Source of the DNA: Paractinoplanes polyasparticus | GTDB lineage: Bacteria; Actinomycetota; Actinomycetes; Mycobacteriales; Micromonosporaceae | Reading direction: 5' to 3' | Length of the DNA: 64,000 nucleotides | NCBI RefSeq assembly: GCF_019710575.1 | Contig: NZ_JAHWFK010000043.1 | Coordinates: forward strand, 1-64,000 | Shown: one piece after another, positions 41,933 to 51,585 of the stretch | How the letters are laid out: each line of letters opens with the position of its first letter | How positions within the stretch are numbered: position 1 is the first letter of the stretch | Notes under the pieces: model-generated | The model's database searches: none | The model's input: only the letters and a program-made list of their open reading frames with translations | Told to the model about the DNA's origin: nothing | Program-made: the position numbers and the translations under genes

Positions 41933-43723
41933 GTGGCATCGGTGGAGGACGACGACGCTGACCGCGTCTACGTCCCGGGTTCGGCCAGCAACCCCGCACC
42001 GCCCGACCGGGATGTCGAACCGTTCTGGGCGGCGGAGGAGCTGGAAGCGCCGGTGCACGGCCGGCCCGTGCCGCACGAGGCCCCGCCGCCCGTCCCGCTG
42101 CCGCAACCGCCGAACGGGGCTCCCGGGGTCTACCGGCCGGGCGAGCGCATTCCGGTGCCGCCGCCCGTCGCTGTTCCGGTGCCGCCGCCCGCGAACATCC
42201 AGGTGCCGGCCCCACGGCCCGCTCCGCCGCCCACCCAGGCCTGGCCCAATCTCGAGCCGTCGGCGCCCGCTCCCGAGGTGCCGGTCCCGGCGGCGCCGGT
42301 CTCCGGCGGTGACGAATCCGGTGTGCACACCTCGCCCGACTCGCCTTGGTCACAGCCTCCGCAGCGGCCGGTGCCGGCGCCCGCGGTCCAGCCGCCAACG
42401 GCCGCGCGCGCCTCGGTTCCGGTCGCGCCCGAACAGCCTCCGGTGAGCCGGCCCGAGGCGGGGGAAGCGGCCAACGGCGCGATCTATCGCCCGGCCCCTC
42501 CGCCGCCGCACGCTCACGGTGCTGCCGCCGTACCCCCGCAAGCGCCGCCGGCCCCGCCCACCGCGCCGCGGCAGATGCCCGGGCCGTATCCGCCCAGCAT
42601 CGACCCGCGCGCGATCCCGCCGCACGCAGCCGCGCCGCATCCCCAGCCACCCGCGATGCCGCCGCAGGCCGCCGTGTCCCATCCGCAGCCGCCCACGATG
42701 CCGCCGCAGGCCGCCGTGCCCCATCCGCAGCCGCCCGCGCCGGCCCAGCCCTCGACCGATCCGTTCCAGGATCTGCCCTGGGTCTCCGACGGCACGCCCA
42801 CCGCCGAGGAGTTCGCCCGCCGCCGCATGGCCAAGCCGGCCGACCCGGTGGCCACCCAGGGCCCCCGGGCGATGCTCCGCAAGGGCACGATGGGCCTGGT
42901 AAAGCTGGCTCCGGGCAAGCGCGAGCAGGAGTACAAACAGGACGTCGAGATGGTCCGCCGCAACTTCGGCGGGCTCCGGCAGGTCACCGTCGTCAACCCC
43001 AAGGGCGGCGCCGGCAAGACCGTGGCCGTGCTGCTGCTGGCCATGACGTTCGGGCAGAAGCGCGGCGGCTACGTGCTGGCCTGGGACAACAACGAGACCC
43101 AGGGCACCCTCGGCATGCGCGCCCAGCAGGACTTCCACGCCCGTACGGTGCGCGACATGATGCGCGACCTGCATCTGTTCCGCGGCTCGCAGGGGCGCGT
43201 GGGTGACCTGTCGCAATATGTACGGGCCCAAGGCGAGGGCATGTTCGACGTGCTCGCCTCGGACGAGTCGGCCACCGCGGGCGAGATGCTCACGGCCGAC
43301 GCGTTCGGTGAGATCCGCGAGATCGTGAGCCGGTTCTACAAGCTGATCTTCGTGGACACCGGCAACAACGTGCGCGCGCAGAACTGGCAGGCGGCCATGG
43401 ACGCCACCGACCAACTGGTGATCACCATGTCGGCCCGCAACGATTCGGCCGAGACCGCGGCGCGGATGCTCGACCACCTCGAGCAGAGCGGGCGGCAGCG
43501 TCTCGTGCGACAGGCGGTCAGCGTGGTGTCGATGCCGCCGACCCGCAAGGACATCGACCTGCCGGCCATCCAGCGGCACTTCGCGGCCCGCACGAGGGCG
43601 GTGCTGCTGGCCCCGTACGAGAAGTTGATCGACTCCGGCGAGCCGATCCGCTACGGCCACCTCTCCAGCAACACCAAGGATGCCTGGCTGAAGATCGCGG
43701 CGGCCGTAGCGGAAGGCTTGTAA
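41933..43723 (+). CDS. ParA/MinD-like ATPase with long proline-rich N-terminus
   Basis: A 596-residue protein. Residues 1-280 are disordered and Pro/Ala-rich, with tandem units of the type MPPQAAVPHPQPP. The ATPase domain starts near residue 345 with a deviant Walker A VVNPKGGAGKTVAVLLLAM, then LAWDNNETQGTLGMR and LIFVDTGNNVRAQNW (Walker B region), TDQLVITMSARNDSAETAARM. The layout matches EspI-type ATPases of ESX systems and other ParA-like positioning proteins, but no ESX genes are near. GTG start. It is followed by a strong hairpin. Confidence 0.82.
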   Translation: MASVEDDDADRVYVPGSASNPAPPDRDVEPFWAAEELEAPVHGRPVPHEAPPPVPLPQPPNGAPGVYRPGERIPVPPPVAVPVPPPANIQVPAPRPAPPPTQAWPNLEPSAPAPEVPVPAAPVSGGDESGVHTSPDSPWSQPPQRPVPAPAVQPPTAARASVPVAPEQPPVSRPEAGEAANGAIYRPAPPPPHAHGAAAVPPQAPPAPPTAPRQMPGPYPPSIDPRAIPPHAAAPHPQPPAMPPQAAVSHPQPPTMPPQAAVPHPQPPAPAQPSTDPFQDLPWVSDGTPTAEEFARRRMAKPADPVATQGPRAMLRKGTMGLVKLAPGKREQEYKQDVEMVRRNFGGLRQVTVVNPKGGAGKTVAVLLLAMTFGQKRGGYVLAWDNNETQGTLGMRAQQDFHARTVRDMMRDLHLFRGSQGRVGDLSQYVRAQGEGMFDVLASDESATAGEMLTADAFGEIREIVSRFYKLIFVDTGNNVRAQNWQAAMDATDQLVITMSARNDSAETAARMLDHLEQSGRQRLVRQAVSVVSMPPTRKDIDLPAIQRHFAARTRAVLLAPYEKLIDSGEPIRYGHLSSNTKDAWLKIAAAVAEGL

Positions 43724-43731
43724 CCATGGCT

Positions 43732-43762
43732 CCGCTCCGCTCCGCTCTGCGGAGCGGAGCGG
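43732..43762. terminator. Hairpin between ParA-like and DUF3151 genes
   Basis: Perfect 14-base arms CCGCTCCGCTCCGC and GCGGAGCGGAGCGG with a TCT loop, between convergent genes. It touches the DUF3151 stop codon. The arms are themselves built of CCGCT repeats. Confidence 0.7.
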
Positions 43763-43763
43763 G

Positions 43764-44186
43764 TCAGCTCAGGGCGTCGGCGGCAGCGGGGTCGCTGTCC
43801 CGCAGGAACTGGGCGCAACGAGCTGCCTCGTCGGCCTCGCCGATCTCGGCCGCGGCCTGCGAGAGCGAGTAGAGACAGCGCAGGAAGCCCTGGTTGGGCC
43901 CGTGCGACCAGGGGATCGGGCCGTGGCCCTTCCAGCCGTTGCGGCGCAGGGCGTCGAGGCCACGGTGATAGCCGGTGCGGGCGAAGGCGTACGCGGTGAC
44001 CGGGTCGCCGTCAGCCAGGGAACCGGCCGCGAGGGCGGCCCAGGCCGCGCTGTAGGTCGGGTGATCCGCGGCAACGGACTTGAGGGCCTCGGTCGTGCCC
44101 GTCGCGGTCGCCTCTGCGAAAGCCTTGTCGGCCTCGGTGTCGGCGGGAAGCAGGGTGGCCGGAGGCTCGGGGAGCAGATTCTGCAT
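43764..44186 (-). CDS. DUF3151 family protein
   Basis: A 140-residue actinobacterial protein beginning MQNLLPEPPATLLPADTEAD, with a TPR-like helical body (SAAWAALAAGSLADGDPVTAYAFARTGYHRGLDALRR) and the conserved GWKGHGPIPWSHGPNQGFLR. No function is established. ATG start. It converges on the ParA-like gene and lies downstream of the ADP-ribosylglycohydrolase on the same strand, with a gap of 90 bases. Confidence 0.9.
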   Translation of the reverse strand: MQNLLPEPPATLLPADTEADKAFAEATATGTTEALKSVAADHPTYSAAWAALAAGSLADGDPVTAYAFARTGYHRGLDALRRNGWKGHGPIPWSHGPNQGFLRCLYSLSQAAAEIGEADEAARCAQFLRDSDPAAADALS

Positions 44187-44276
44187 GACCTAATTCAACC
44201 GGCCCGCGGAGCAGGCATTCCGCCGGGGCACCGAAAGATCACCCCGGATTCGCGGCCCGTTCCGGCTGGGCCCTTC

Positions 44277-45266
44277 TCAGTCCCAGGCCGCAGCGAGCCG
44301 GGCGAGCCGGTCGGCGTACTCGATCTGCTCGCGCCACGCCGCCGGCCAGGCCCCCATGCCCAGTGCGGCGCCGGCGAAAGCCCCGGCCAGGCAGGCGATC
44401 GAATCGGAGTCGCCGGACGACGCGGCGCCCCGGCCCAGCACGGCCACCGGCTCGTCGGGCGAGATCAGGTAGCAGTACAGCGCGGTCGCCAGCGCCTCCT
44501 CGGCGATCCAGCCCTCGCCGGTGGCCAGGCACGGGTCGCCGTCGAAGTCTCCGGCCCGCAGAGCGACGCCGACCCGGTCGAGGGCAGCTGCCGTCTCGTC
44601 CCAGCCCTGGGCGATGAACTGCTCCGCACTGCCGGCCCCCGAGCGCTGCCAGAGATCGCCCAGCCACGCCTCGCGGTAGACCGTGCGCTGGCTGCCGGCG
44701 CGCTCGCGCAACGCGTCCAGCAGGTCACCGGGTTTGCGGCCGCCGGCCAGCCACCAACAGGCATACGCGGTGAGTTCGCTCGCGGCGAGCCCGGTCGGGT
44801 GACCGTGGGTGAGGCCGGCCTGCAATTGGGCCAGACCGGCGCGCTGGTCCTCGTCGAGGCCGGGGTGCAGCCCGACAGGAGTGACGCGCATATTGGCGCC
44901 GCAGCCCTTCGATCCGGCTACGGTCGCGTGCTGCCACTTCGTGTTCTCGCTGAGGGCGGCACACGCTCTCAGACAGGTCATGCCCGGGGCGCGATTGTTG
45001 TCGGGGCTCTTGGCCCAGGCGAGGAAGTGGGCACGCAGCAGCGGCTCCGTCGCCGCCGGCGTGATCGCGGGCGCTTCCAGCATCGCTTCGCCGACTGCCA
45101 GCGCCATCTGCGTGTCGTCGGTGACCAGCGCCGGGTTGCCGGTCAGCTGCCGCGGGCCCCGGGCGCCGTACGTGGCGACGATCGTCGCGTAGTCCTGAAA
45201 CTCGGTGGGCTTGCCGAGCGCGTCCCCGTACGCCAGTCCGAAGAGCGATCCCGCGACCTTTTGCAC
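44277..45266 (-). CDS. ADP-ribosylglycohydrolase
   Basis: A 329-residue DraG-like enzyme that removes ADP-ribose from proteins or other acceptors. Metal ligands are seen at both ends: GLAYGDALGKPTEF with PALVTDDTQMALAVGEAM near the N-terminus, and SSGDSDSIACLAGAFAGA near the C-terminus (Asp residues for the binuclear Mg site). GTG start. It diverges from the LOG-like gene across 18 bases. No ADP-ribosyltransferase is in the window, so the substrate is unknown. Confidence 0.92.
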   Translation of the reverse strand: MQKVAGSLFGLAYGDALGKPTEFQDYATIVATYGARGPRQLTGNPALVTDDTQMALAVGEAMLEAPAITPAATEPLLRAHFLAWAKSPDNNRAPGMTCLRACAALSENTKWQHATVAGSKGCGANMRVTPVGLHPGLDEDQRAGLAQLQAGLTHGHPTGLAASELTAYACWWLAGGRKPGDLLDALRERAGSQRTVYREAWLGDLWQRSGAGSAEQFIAQGWDETAAALDRVGVALRAGDFDGDPCLATGEGWIAEEALATALYCYLISPDEPVAVLGRGAASSGDSDSIACLAGAFAGAALGMGAWPAAWREQIEYADRLARLAAAWD

Positions 45267-45284
45267 AGTGACTACCCTACGGTC

Positions 45285-46523
45285 ATGCCCGGCGACCCTT
45301 TACAGCCCGTACTCGGTGGACCCATCCCGTTCGACGCCACCGCGACCGAGATCGAATCCCGGGCCGAGCTCGACGTTCACCTGGCCGCCAAGTCGCTGGC
45401 CGACTTGGTGATCCTCGGCCTGCGGCTCGACCTCGCCCCGCCCGATCTCGCCGACGTCGACGTGCGCGGGGCGCTGTTCGTGGGCTGCCGGCTCGAGAAC
45501 GAAGACGTCGAGATCGACCTGATCCGGCGCGGGGCCCACCTGATCCCGCCGTTCGACGCGCGGCCCTACCCGACGCATCCAGCCAACCTCTACACGCCGG
45601 AGGATCTGTCGTTCGGCTTCGCCGCCGAGGGCTTCGCCGGCATGTACGACACGCTGGTCTACGACCACTTCGTGGCGCACGGGCACGCGGCGCCGGACAT
45701 TCGCGAGGCGATCGCCCAGCGGCTGCACGACGCCGGCATCGACAACGCGCTGGGCAAGGCGCTGGCCGCCTGGGTGCAGGCGCGGGGGCGGGCCGGAGCG
45801 GTCGGCATCATGGGCGGGCACGCGGCGCCGCGCGGGTCGGCCGCGTACCGGATGGCGGCCACCCTGTCGTGGCGGCTGGCCTCGGTCGGCCGGCTGGTGG
45901 TGACCGGCGGCGGGCCCGGCGTCATGGAGGCGGCCAACCTGGGCGCGTACTTCTCGACCCGTCCCGCTTCCGAGCTGGCGTCGGCGATCGAGATGCTGTC
46001 GGTGGCGCCGCATTTCGCCGACCACGACCCGTACACGGCGGTCGCGCTCGCTGTCCGCACCAAGTTCCCGGCGCCGGCGACTTCGGTGACCGACGTGGCC
46101 GGGCGGCTGCTGCACGGCGGACTGGCCCTGCCGACCTGGCTCTACGGCCACGAGCCGGCCAACCTCTTCGCCGGTCAGATCGGAAAGTACTTTTCCAACG
46201 CCGTACGGGAGGACTCGATCCTGCGCCTGTCGCGCGGTGGCATCGTGTTCGCGCCCGGCTGGGCCGGCACCGTGCAAGAGATCTTCCAGGCCGCGACGAA
46301 GACCTTCTACCAGACCGACGGACCGTCCGGCGCCTTCGTCTTCCTCGGCGTCGACCACTGGAAGCAGCTACCGGTCGAAGAGCTGTTGCGCCCACTGCTG
46401 GCCCGGAGCCCGCACGGTGATCAGTCGAACCTCGTGGTCGTCACCGACTCCCTCGACGAGGCGATGGCTGCCCTGGCCGCCGGCTCAGGCCACATGCACA
46501 CGCCGCCAATTGGTCACGGGTAG
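45285..46523 (+). CDS. LOG-like Rossmann protein with N-terminal extension
   Basis: A 412-residue protein. The central part carries the lysine-decarboxylase-like/LOG nucleotide fold: GRAGAVGIMGGHAAPRGSAAY, LVVTGGGPGVMEAANLGAY and SRGGIVFAPGWAGTVQEIFQ, where PGGxGTxxE of true LOG enzymes is replaced by PGWAGTVQE. An N-terminal module of about 140 residues precedes it (LAPPDLADVDVRGALFVGCRL). LOG enzymes release cytokinin-type bases from nucleotides; this longer form probably acts on another nucleotide. ATG at 45285; the long open frame upstream is antisense to the glycohydrolase and is rejected. Confidence 0.82.
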   Translation: MPGDPLQPVLGGPIPFDATATEIESRAELDVHLAAKSLADLVILGLRLDLAPPDLADVDVRGALFVGCRLENEDVEIDLIRRGAHLIPPFDARPYPTHPANLYTPEDLSFGFAAEGFAGMYDTLVYDHFVAHGHAAPDIREAIAQRLHDAGIDNALGKALAAWVQARGRAGAVGIMGGHAAPRGSAAYRMAATLSWRLASVGRLVVTGGGPGVMEAANLGAYFSTRPASELASAIEMLSVAPHFADHDPYTAVALAVRTKFPAPATSVTDVAGRLLHGGLALPTWLYGHEPANLFAGQIGKYFSNAVREDSILRLSRGGIVFAPGWAGTVQEIFQAATKTFYQTDGPSGAFVFLGVDHWKQLPVEELLRPLLARSPHGDQSNLVVVTDSLDEAMAALAAGSGHMHTPPIGHG

Positions 46524-47000
46524 TTCGTTCTCCGGCACGTCGGTGATGCCGTTCTCGTCCATCGCGTTGAAGATGGCCAGCCGCGCGTCCTCGAAGAGAA
46601 ACTCGACGGCGTGCAACACCCGGGGCCGCCACTCGGCCACGGTCACCAGCTCGATGATGTTGACGGCACGCAGGATGCTTCCGCGGGCGCTGCGCAGGGC
46701 GGCGTGCGGGTCGGGGCGCCAGTCGAAGTGCTCGTACCAGTCGATCGGGACGTTCAGGTCGATCTGGTCCCAGGTGATGGCGCATTCGTCGAATTTACGA
46801 TGGGTAATTTCGACGTGTGTGGCGCCGAAGTCCAGGATCACCGGGCCGTCCGCGAACCAGCCGCGCTCGGCGACATCCCACATCAGCCAGCTCGACCGCA
46901 GCTTGCGCCCGATGAGCCGTACGAATCTCGTCCGGTGGACCGCCGCCAGTGCCTCGGCATCATGGTGCCACTGGGGTTCGTATCCCTCGATGCCGAGCAC
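46485..47000 (-). CDS. Conserved hypothetical protein
   Basis: A 171-residue protein, not recognised: MLGIEGYEPQWHHDAEALAA, then FVRLIGRKLRSSWLMWDVAERGWFADGPVILDFG and TVAEWRPRVLHAVEFLFED. Its composition (Trp, His, Asp spread throughout) looks like a soluble folded domain. GTG start with AGGACC close by. The 3' end overlaps the convergent LOG-like gene by 39 bases. Confidence 0.72.
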   Translation of the reverse strand: MLGIEGYEPQWHHDAEALAAVHRTRFVRLIGRKLRSSWLMWDVAERGWFADGPVILDFGATHVEITHRKFDECAITWDQIDLNVPIDWYEHFDWRPDPHAALRSARGSILRAVNIIELVTVAEWRPRVLHAVEFLFEDARLAIFNAMDENGITDVPENELPVTNWRRVHVA

Positions 47001-47068
47001 GATCTTGGTCCTCCTCTCAAGGGAGGAACGATCGTATACATACCTCTGAGTAACCCGGCAACACGAGA

Positions 47069-47102
47069 GACGGGCGGTACCCCTCCTGGGGAACCGCCCG
47101 TC
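47069..47102 (-). terminator. Terminator of fba
   Basis: Arms GACGGGCGGT (47069-47078) and ACCGCCCGTC (47093-47102), extended inwards by CCCC/GGGG, 20 bases past the fba stop on the minus strand. Confidence 0.75.
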
Positions 47103-47122
47103 ATCGTTCGACTACTTTTCGA

Positions 47123-48148
<1,026 letters not shown>

Positions 48149-48310
48149 CGGTGCGCTCCTAGCTCGTTGCTTTACGGGAGACAGAGGGCAGGACCGCGCT
48201 GTCCTCCAGCGGCCAAGTATTCCGTAGCCGCTTCGCCGTTGGGAAATGACCCCGTAACTGTCCAGCGGAAACCGGCTCATCGGACATAGAGGGCGACTTA
48301 CGCTCCGACC

Positions 48311-49915
48311 ATGCCATTGATCTCGCGGGCGCTTGCGGTGGCGCTGCTTCTCGTCCTGCTGCCGCTGCAACCCGCCGCCGCGGCGCCCACGACGGCCACG
48401 CTGGAACCTCGTGTCCCGCCGATCACTCTGGCGCCGGGCAGCAACACCCGTTACACCGTCGTTGATGTCCGCAGTGCCAACGCGGAGCCGGGCGTTCTCG
48501 TACGCCTGGAAGTGACCGTCGATCTGGGCGGCGCCACGGAGTTCGCGGACGTCAGCGTCGAACCGGGTTTCGGTACGACCAGCGCCGGGGGCGGTGCGGT
48601 CGTCGTCGAGCCCGGCGACACGTCGACGCCGTGCCGCCGCACGGACGACAAGATCACTTGCTCGTGGACCTCGACCCCCTCCTCGGAGACGGTGTTCCAG
48701 AGTCCTGCCGTGCTGGCCGTCACGCCACGGAAAACGGCCAAGCCCGGCGACCGCGCCGTGCTCACCATGGCCGCGCGGATCGGTGACGGCGCCGTCACCG
48801 GCGGCACCTCGGTGATTCGGATCGGCGAGGGCGTCGACCTGGTGTCGGACGGCGAGCAGACCGTCAAGGCGACGCCGGGCCGGTCGGTGCGGACCACTCC
48901 GACGGTGCGCAATGGCGGCCAAACCGCGATCGCCGGCGTGGTGCTGGCCCTCAGTGCTCACCCGCGCCTGCTGAGGCAGTCGTCCTATCGGAACTGCCGC
49001 TACTACTTCGGCATGGTCTGCACCTTCGACACCACGCTGGAACCGGGACGCCGCTATGCCCTCTCGGCCCCGGTCACCCTGCACTCGCCGGCTGACACCG
49101 TGCCGGGCAGCGTCGCATCCGTGGAACTCGCGTGGATCACGCCGACCGAGTGGGCGGAGACAGACCCGGGTGATTCCGGCCGGCTGGGGACCGGCGCGCC
49201 GCTCACGCTCAGACCGCTCGCCACCGCCCAGGACGCGAGCCGCCAGGCGGACGTGAACCTCGAGGACAATTTCGCCTCCATCGGGTTCGCGGTCACCGGC
49301 ACGAGGAAACCGAGCCTGAGCGCGATCGGCTCGCGGCTCAGCGCCGCCACCAGCGATCGCCGGACGCTCACGGCCGGCCTGATGAACTTCGGGCCGGGGA
49401 CGCTGCGGCCCGACCTGTTCCGGAACAACAGCCTCAGCGTGGCCCTGCGCCTTCCGACCAACGTGGGTGTGGAGGAGTATGCCGGCTCCGACTGCTACTC
49501 CGTAGGCTTCGACCTCCCCTCAGCAGCTCCCCCGACCTCGGCCGCGCGAAGCGAGCAGGCGAACGAGTGGTACTGCAACCTGAACCGGGATCTCGGGCCG
49601 GGGCAGCGGATGAACTTCTCCTTCCTGGTGACGGTGGAAGACGATTGCGGGACGCCCGGCCAGGTCGAGATCCTGCCGGGCGACGACGGCATCATCGGCC
49701 CCAGCCGGAAGGTCGTCCCGCTGTCGGTGAACGTCGCCGGAGCGACCTGTGCCGCCGTCGCGCTGCCGATCACCGGGCCGGCCGCGGGGTGGACCGCGCT
49801 GGCCGCCCTCGTGCTGATCGCCGCCGGCATCGGGCTGGTGGTACGGCGTACCCGGCGACCGGTTTGCGCGCATGCTGAGGGGGCAAGTGGGGCCGGATCG
49901 CGACAGGAGGGATGA
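48311..49915 (+). CDS. Secreted surface protein with LPXTG-like sorting signal
   Basis: A 534-residue protein: signal peptide (residues 1-25, ending PAAAA-PTT), several Ig/DUF11-like beta domains (TLAPGSNTRYTVVDVRSA, RTTPTVRNGGQTAIAGVVLALS), paired Cys in CRRTDDKITC, CRYYFGMVC and YCNL, and a C-terminal LPITG followed by a membrane helix (WTALAALVLIAAGIGLVV) and RRTRR. This fits sortase anchoring, although 18 residues follow the basic stop. No sortase gene is in the window. Role unknown. ATG start; diverges from fba. Confidence 0.82.
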   Translation: MPLISRALAVALLLVLLPLQPAAAAPTTATLEPRVPPITLAPGSNTRYTVVDVRSANAEPGVLVRLEVTVDLGGATEFADVSVEPGFGTTSAGGGAVVVEPGDTSTPCRRTDDKITCSWTSTPSSETVFQSPAVLAVTPRKTAKPGDRAVLTMAARIGDGAVTGGTSVIRIGEGVDLVSDGEQTVKATPGRSVRTTPTVRNGGQTAIAGVVLALSAHPRLLRQSSYRNCRYYFGMVCTFDTTLEPGRRYALSAPVTLHSPADTVPGSVASVELAWITPTEWAETDPGDSGRLGTGAPLTLRPLATAQDASRQADVNLEDNFASIGFAVTGTRKPSLSAIGSRLSAATSDRRTLTAGLMNFGPGTLRPDLFRNNSLSVALRLPTNVGVEEYAGSDCYSVGFDLPSAAPPTSAARSEQANEWYCNLNRDLGPGQRMNFSFLVTVEDDCGTPGQVEILPGDDGIIGPSRKVVPLSVNVAGATCAAVALPITGPAAGWTALAALVLIAAGIGLVVRRTRRPVCAHAEGASGAGSRQEG

Positions 49916-49920
49916 CCACG

Positions 49921-50094
49921 ATGACTGACCCGGGTTGGGAGACGCCGGCCGAGGACGCCGCCGAGCAGTCAGCCGACGCCTTCGGCGAGGACGAGGAGCA
50001 GACACAGAACCCTCCCGAACTGAGCGTCGAAACACCGGAGTGGGATGCGCAGGAACAGAGCCAGGTGGTGCGCGGCGAGGACGAGTATCGCTGA
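49921..50094 (+). CDS. Small acidic hypothetical protein
   Basis: A 57-residue protein rich in Glu, Asp and Gln (EDAAEQSADAFGEDEEQTQN) with no hydrophobic segment, probably disordered. The ATG at 49921 has AGGAGGG nine bases upstream; an ATG at 49912 would overlap the previous stop (ATGA) but touches the ribosome binding site. Coupled to the surface-protein gene. Function unknown. Confidence 0.6.
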   Translation: MTDPGWETPAEDAAEQSADAFGEDEEQTQNPPELSVETPEWDAQEQSQVVRGEDEYR

Positions 50095-50208
50095 GCTCCT
50101 CGAGCCGGCGATTCCGTTGTCCACAGGCCTCACGACCCCGATCCGGAGTCGTCCACAGGACCGCAAATAGGTCGCCCAAGATCGCGATGAGCGCTCATCA
50201 TCGAGGGC

Positions 50209-51585
50209 GTGCTGCTCACCGTGACAACCACCCGCCGGCCCGCCACCGACCTCGGCTACCTGCTGGTCAAGCATCCTGACCGGGTGCACCGGTTCGACGT
50301 GCCCACCGGCACGGCGTACGTGCTCTATCCCGAGGCCACCGACGAGAGGTGCACGGCGGCCCTGCTGCTCGATGTGGATCCGCAGCGGCTGCGCGCGCAG
50401 CACGACGCGTTCGCCCTGGGTCAGTTCGTCAACGACCGCCCCTACGCGGCGTCCAGCCTGCTGGCCAGCGCCTTGGCCAAGGTCTTCCGCAGTGCGCTGC
50501 GCGGCGCCTCCAAAGACCGCCCCGAACTGGTCGCCACCCCGCTCCCGCTGACGATCAGGGTGCCGGTGCTGCGTGGCACCACCGAGCTCGCGACCCGGCT
50601 GTTCGAGCCGCTCGGCTGGTCGGTCACGGCCACCCCGATCCCGCTCGAGCCCGTGCTGGGCGGCGACAGCCACTATGTCGGCCTCGAGCTGAGCGGCGAG
50701 CTCACACTGGCCGCGGCCCTCAACCACCTCTACGTGCTGCTGCCCGTCCTCGATGACGCCAAGCACTACTGGGTGGCCCCCGACGAGATCGACAAGCTGC
50801 TGCGATCGGGTGCCGGCTGGCTCGCCGCCCACCCGGAAAGGGTGCTGATCGCCCGCCGCTATCTGGTGCACAAGCGGGCCCTGACCACCACGGCGCTGCA
50901 GATGCTCGAGGGTGAAGAGGCCGAGGAACCGCCGGCCGAGGAGGACGCGGAGCTTCCCGTACACCGCAAGCAGTCGCTGGCCGATCGGCGCCGCGATGCC
51001 GTGCTCGCCGCGCTGGCCGAGGTCGGCGCGTCCCGCGTGCTCGACCTGGGCTGCGGCGGGGGCGCGCTGCTGACCGCCCTGCTCAAAGACCGGCGCTATA
51101 CCGAGATCGTCGGCACCGACGTGTCGGCCCGGGCGCTCGAGATCGCGGCCCGCAGGCTGCGCCTCGACCGGATGCCCGAGCGGCAGCGCGACCGCCTGAA
51201 GCTGTGGCAGTCCGCGCTCACCTACCGGGACGACCGGCTGCGCGGCTACGACGCCGCCGTGCTCATGGAGGTCATCGAGCACGTCGACCCGCCGCGGCTG
51301 CCGGCGCTCGAGGCGAGCGTCTTCGGCCACGCGCGTCCCGGCGCCGTCGTCGTGACGACACCCAACGCGGAATACAACGTCAACTACCCCGGCCTGACCG
51401 GTCTGCGCCATTCCGACCATCGCTTCGAATGGAGCCGGGCCGAGTTCGCGGCGTGGGCCCACACCGTCGCCGGCGCCTACGGCTACTCGGTTACCGTGCG
51501 CGGGGTCGGCGACGTCGACGAAATCACCGGCTCTCCCACCCAGCTCGCGCTCTTCACCGCTGCACCGTCGGAGGTGACCGCATGA
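50209..51585 (+). CDS. hen1: RNA 3'-terminal ribose 2'-O-methyltransferase Hen1
   Basis: A 458-residue bacterial Hen1. The N-terminal half (MLLTVTTTRRPATDLGYLLVKHP, then NHLYVLLPVLDDAKHYWV) is the bacterial Hen1 L-domain; the C-terminal methyltransferase has ASRVLDLGCGGGALL (SAM), the metal site AVLMEVIEHVDPPRL (Glu-x-x-Glu-His) and the family GLRHSDHRFEWSRAEF. It methylates the 2'-OH at the 3' end of cleaved RNA before ligation, so the repaired RNA resists recutting. GTG start. The stop overlaps the pnkp ATG (ATGA). Confidence 0.95.
   Translation: MLLTVTTTRRPATDLGYLLVKHPDRVHRFDVPTGTAYVLYPEATDERCTAALLLDVDPQRLRAQHDAFALGQFVNDRPYAASSLLASALAKVFRSALRGASKDRPELVATPLPLTIRVPVLRGTTELATRLFEPLGWSVTATPIPLEPVLGGDSHYVGLELSGELTLAAALNHLYVLLPVLDDAKHYWVAPDEIDKLLRSGAGWLAAHPERVLIARRYLVHKRALTTTALQMLEGEEAEEPPAEEDAELPVHRKQSLADRRRDAVLAALAEVGASRVLDLGCGGGALLTALLKDRRYTEIVGTDVSARALEIAARRLRLDRMPERQRDRLKLWQSALTYRDDRLRGYDAAVLMEVIEHVDPPRLPALEASVFGHARPGAVVVTTPNAEYNVNYPGLTGLRHSDHRFEWSRAEFAAWAHTVAGAYGYSVTVRGVGDVDEITGSPTQLALFTAAPSEVTA

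Noticed and set aside
43902..45284. Long open frame running into the LOG-like gene, which would make an 873-residue protein
   Set aside because: The first 460 codons are antisense to the DUF3151 and ADP-ribosylglycohydrolase genes; the family homology begins only after the ATG at 45285.
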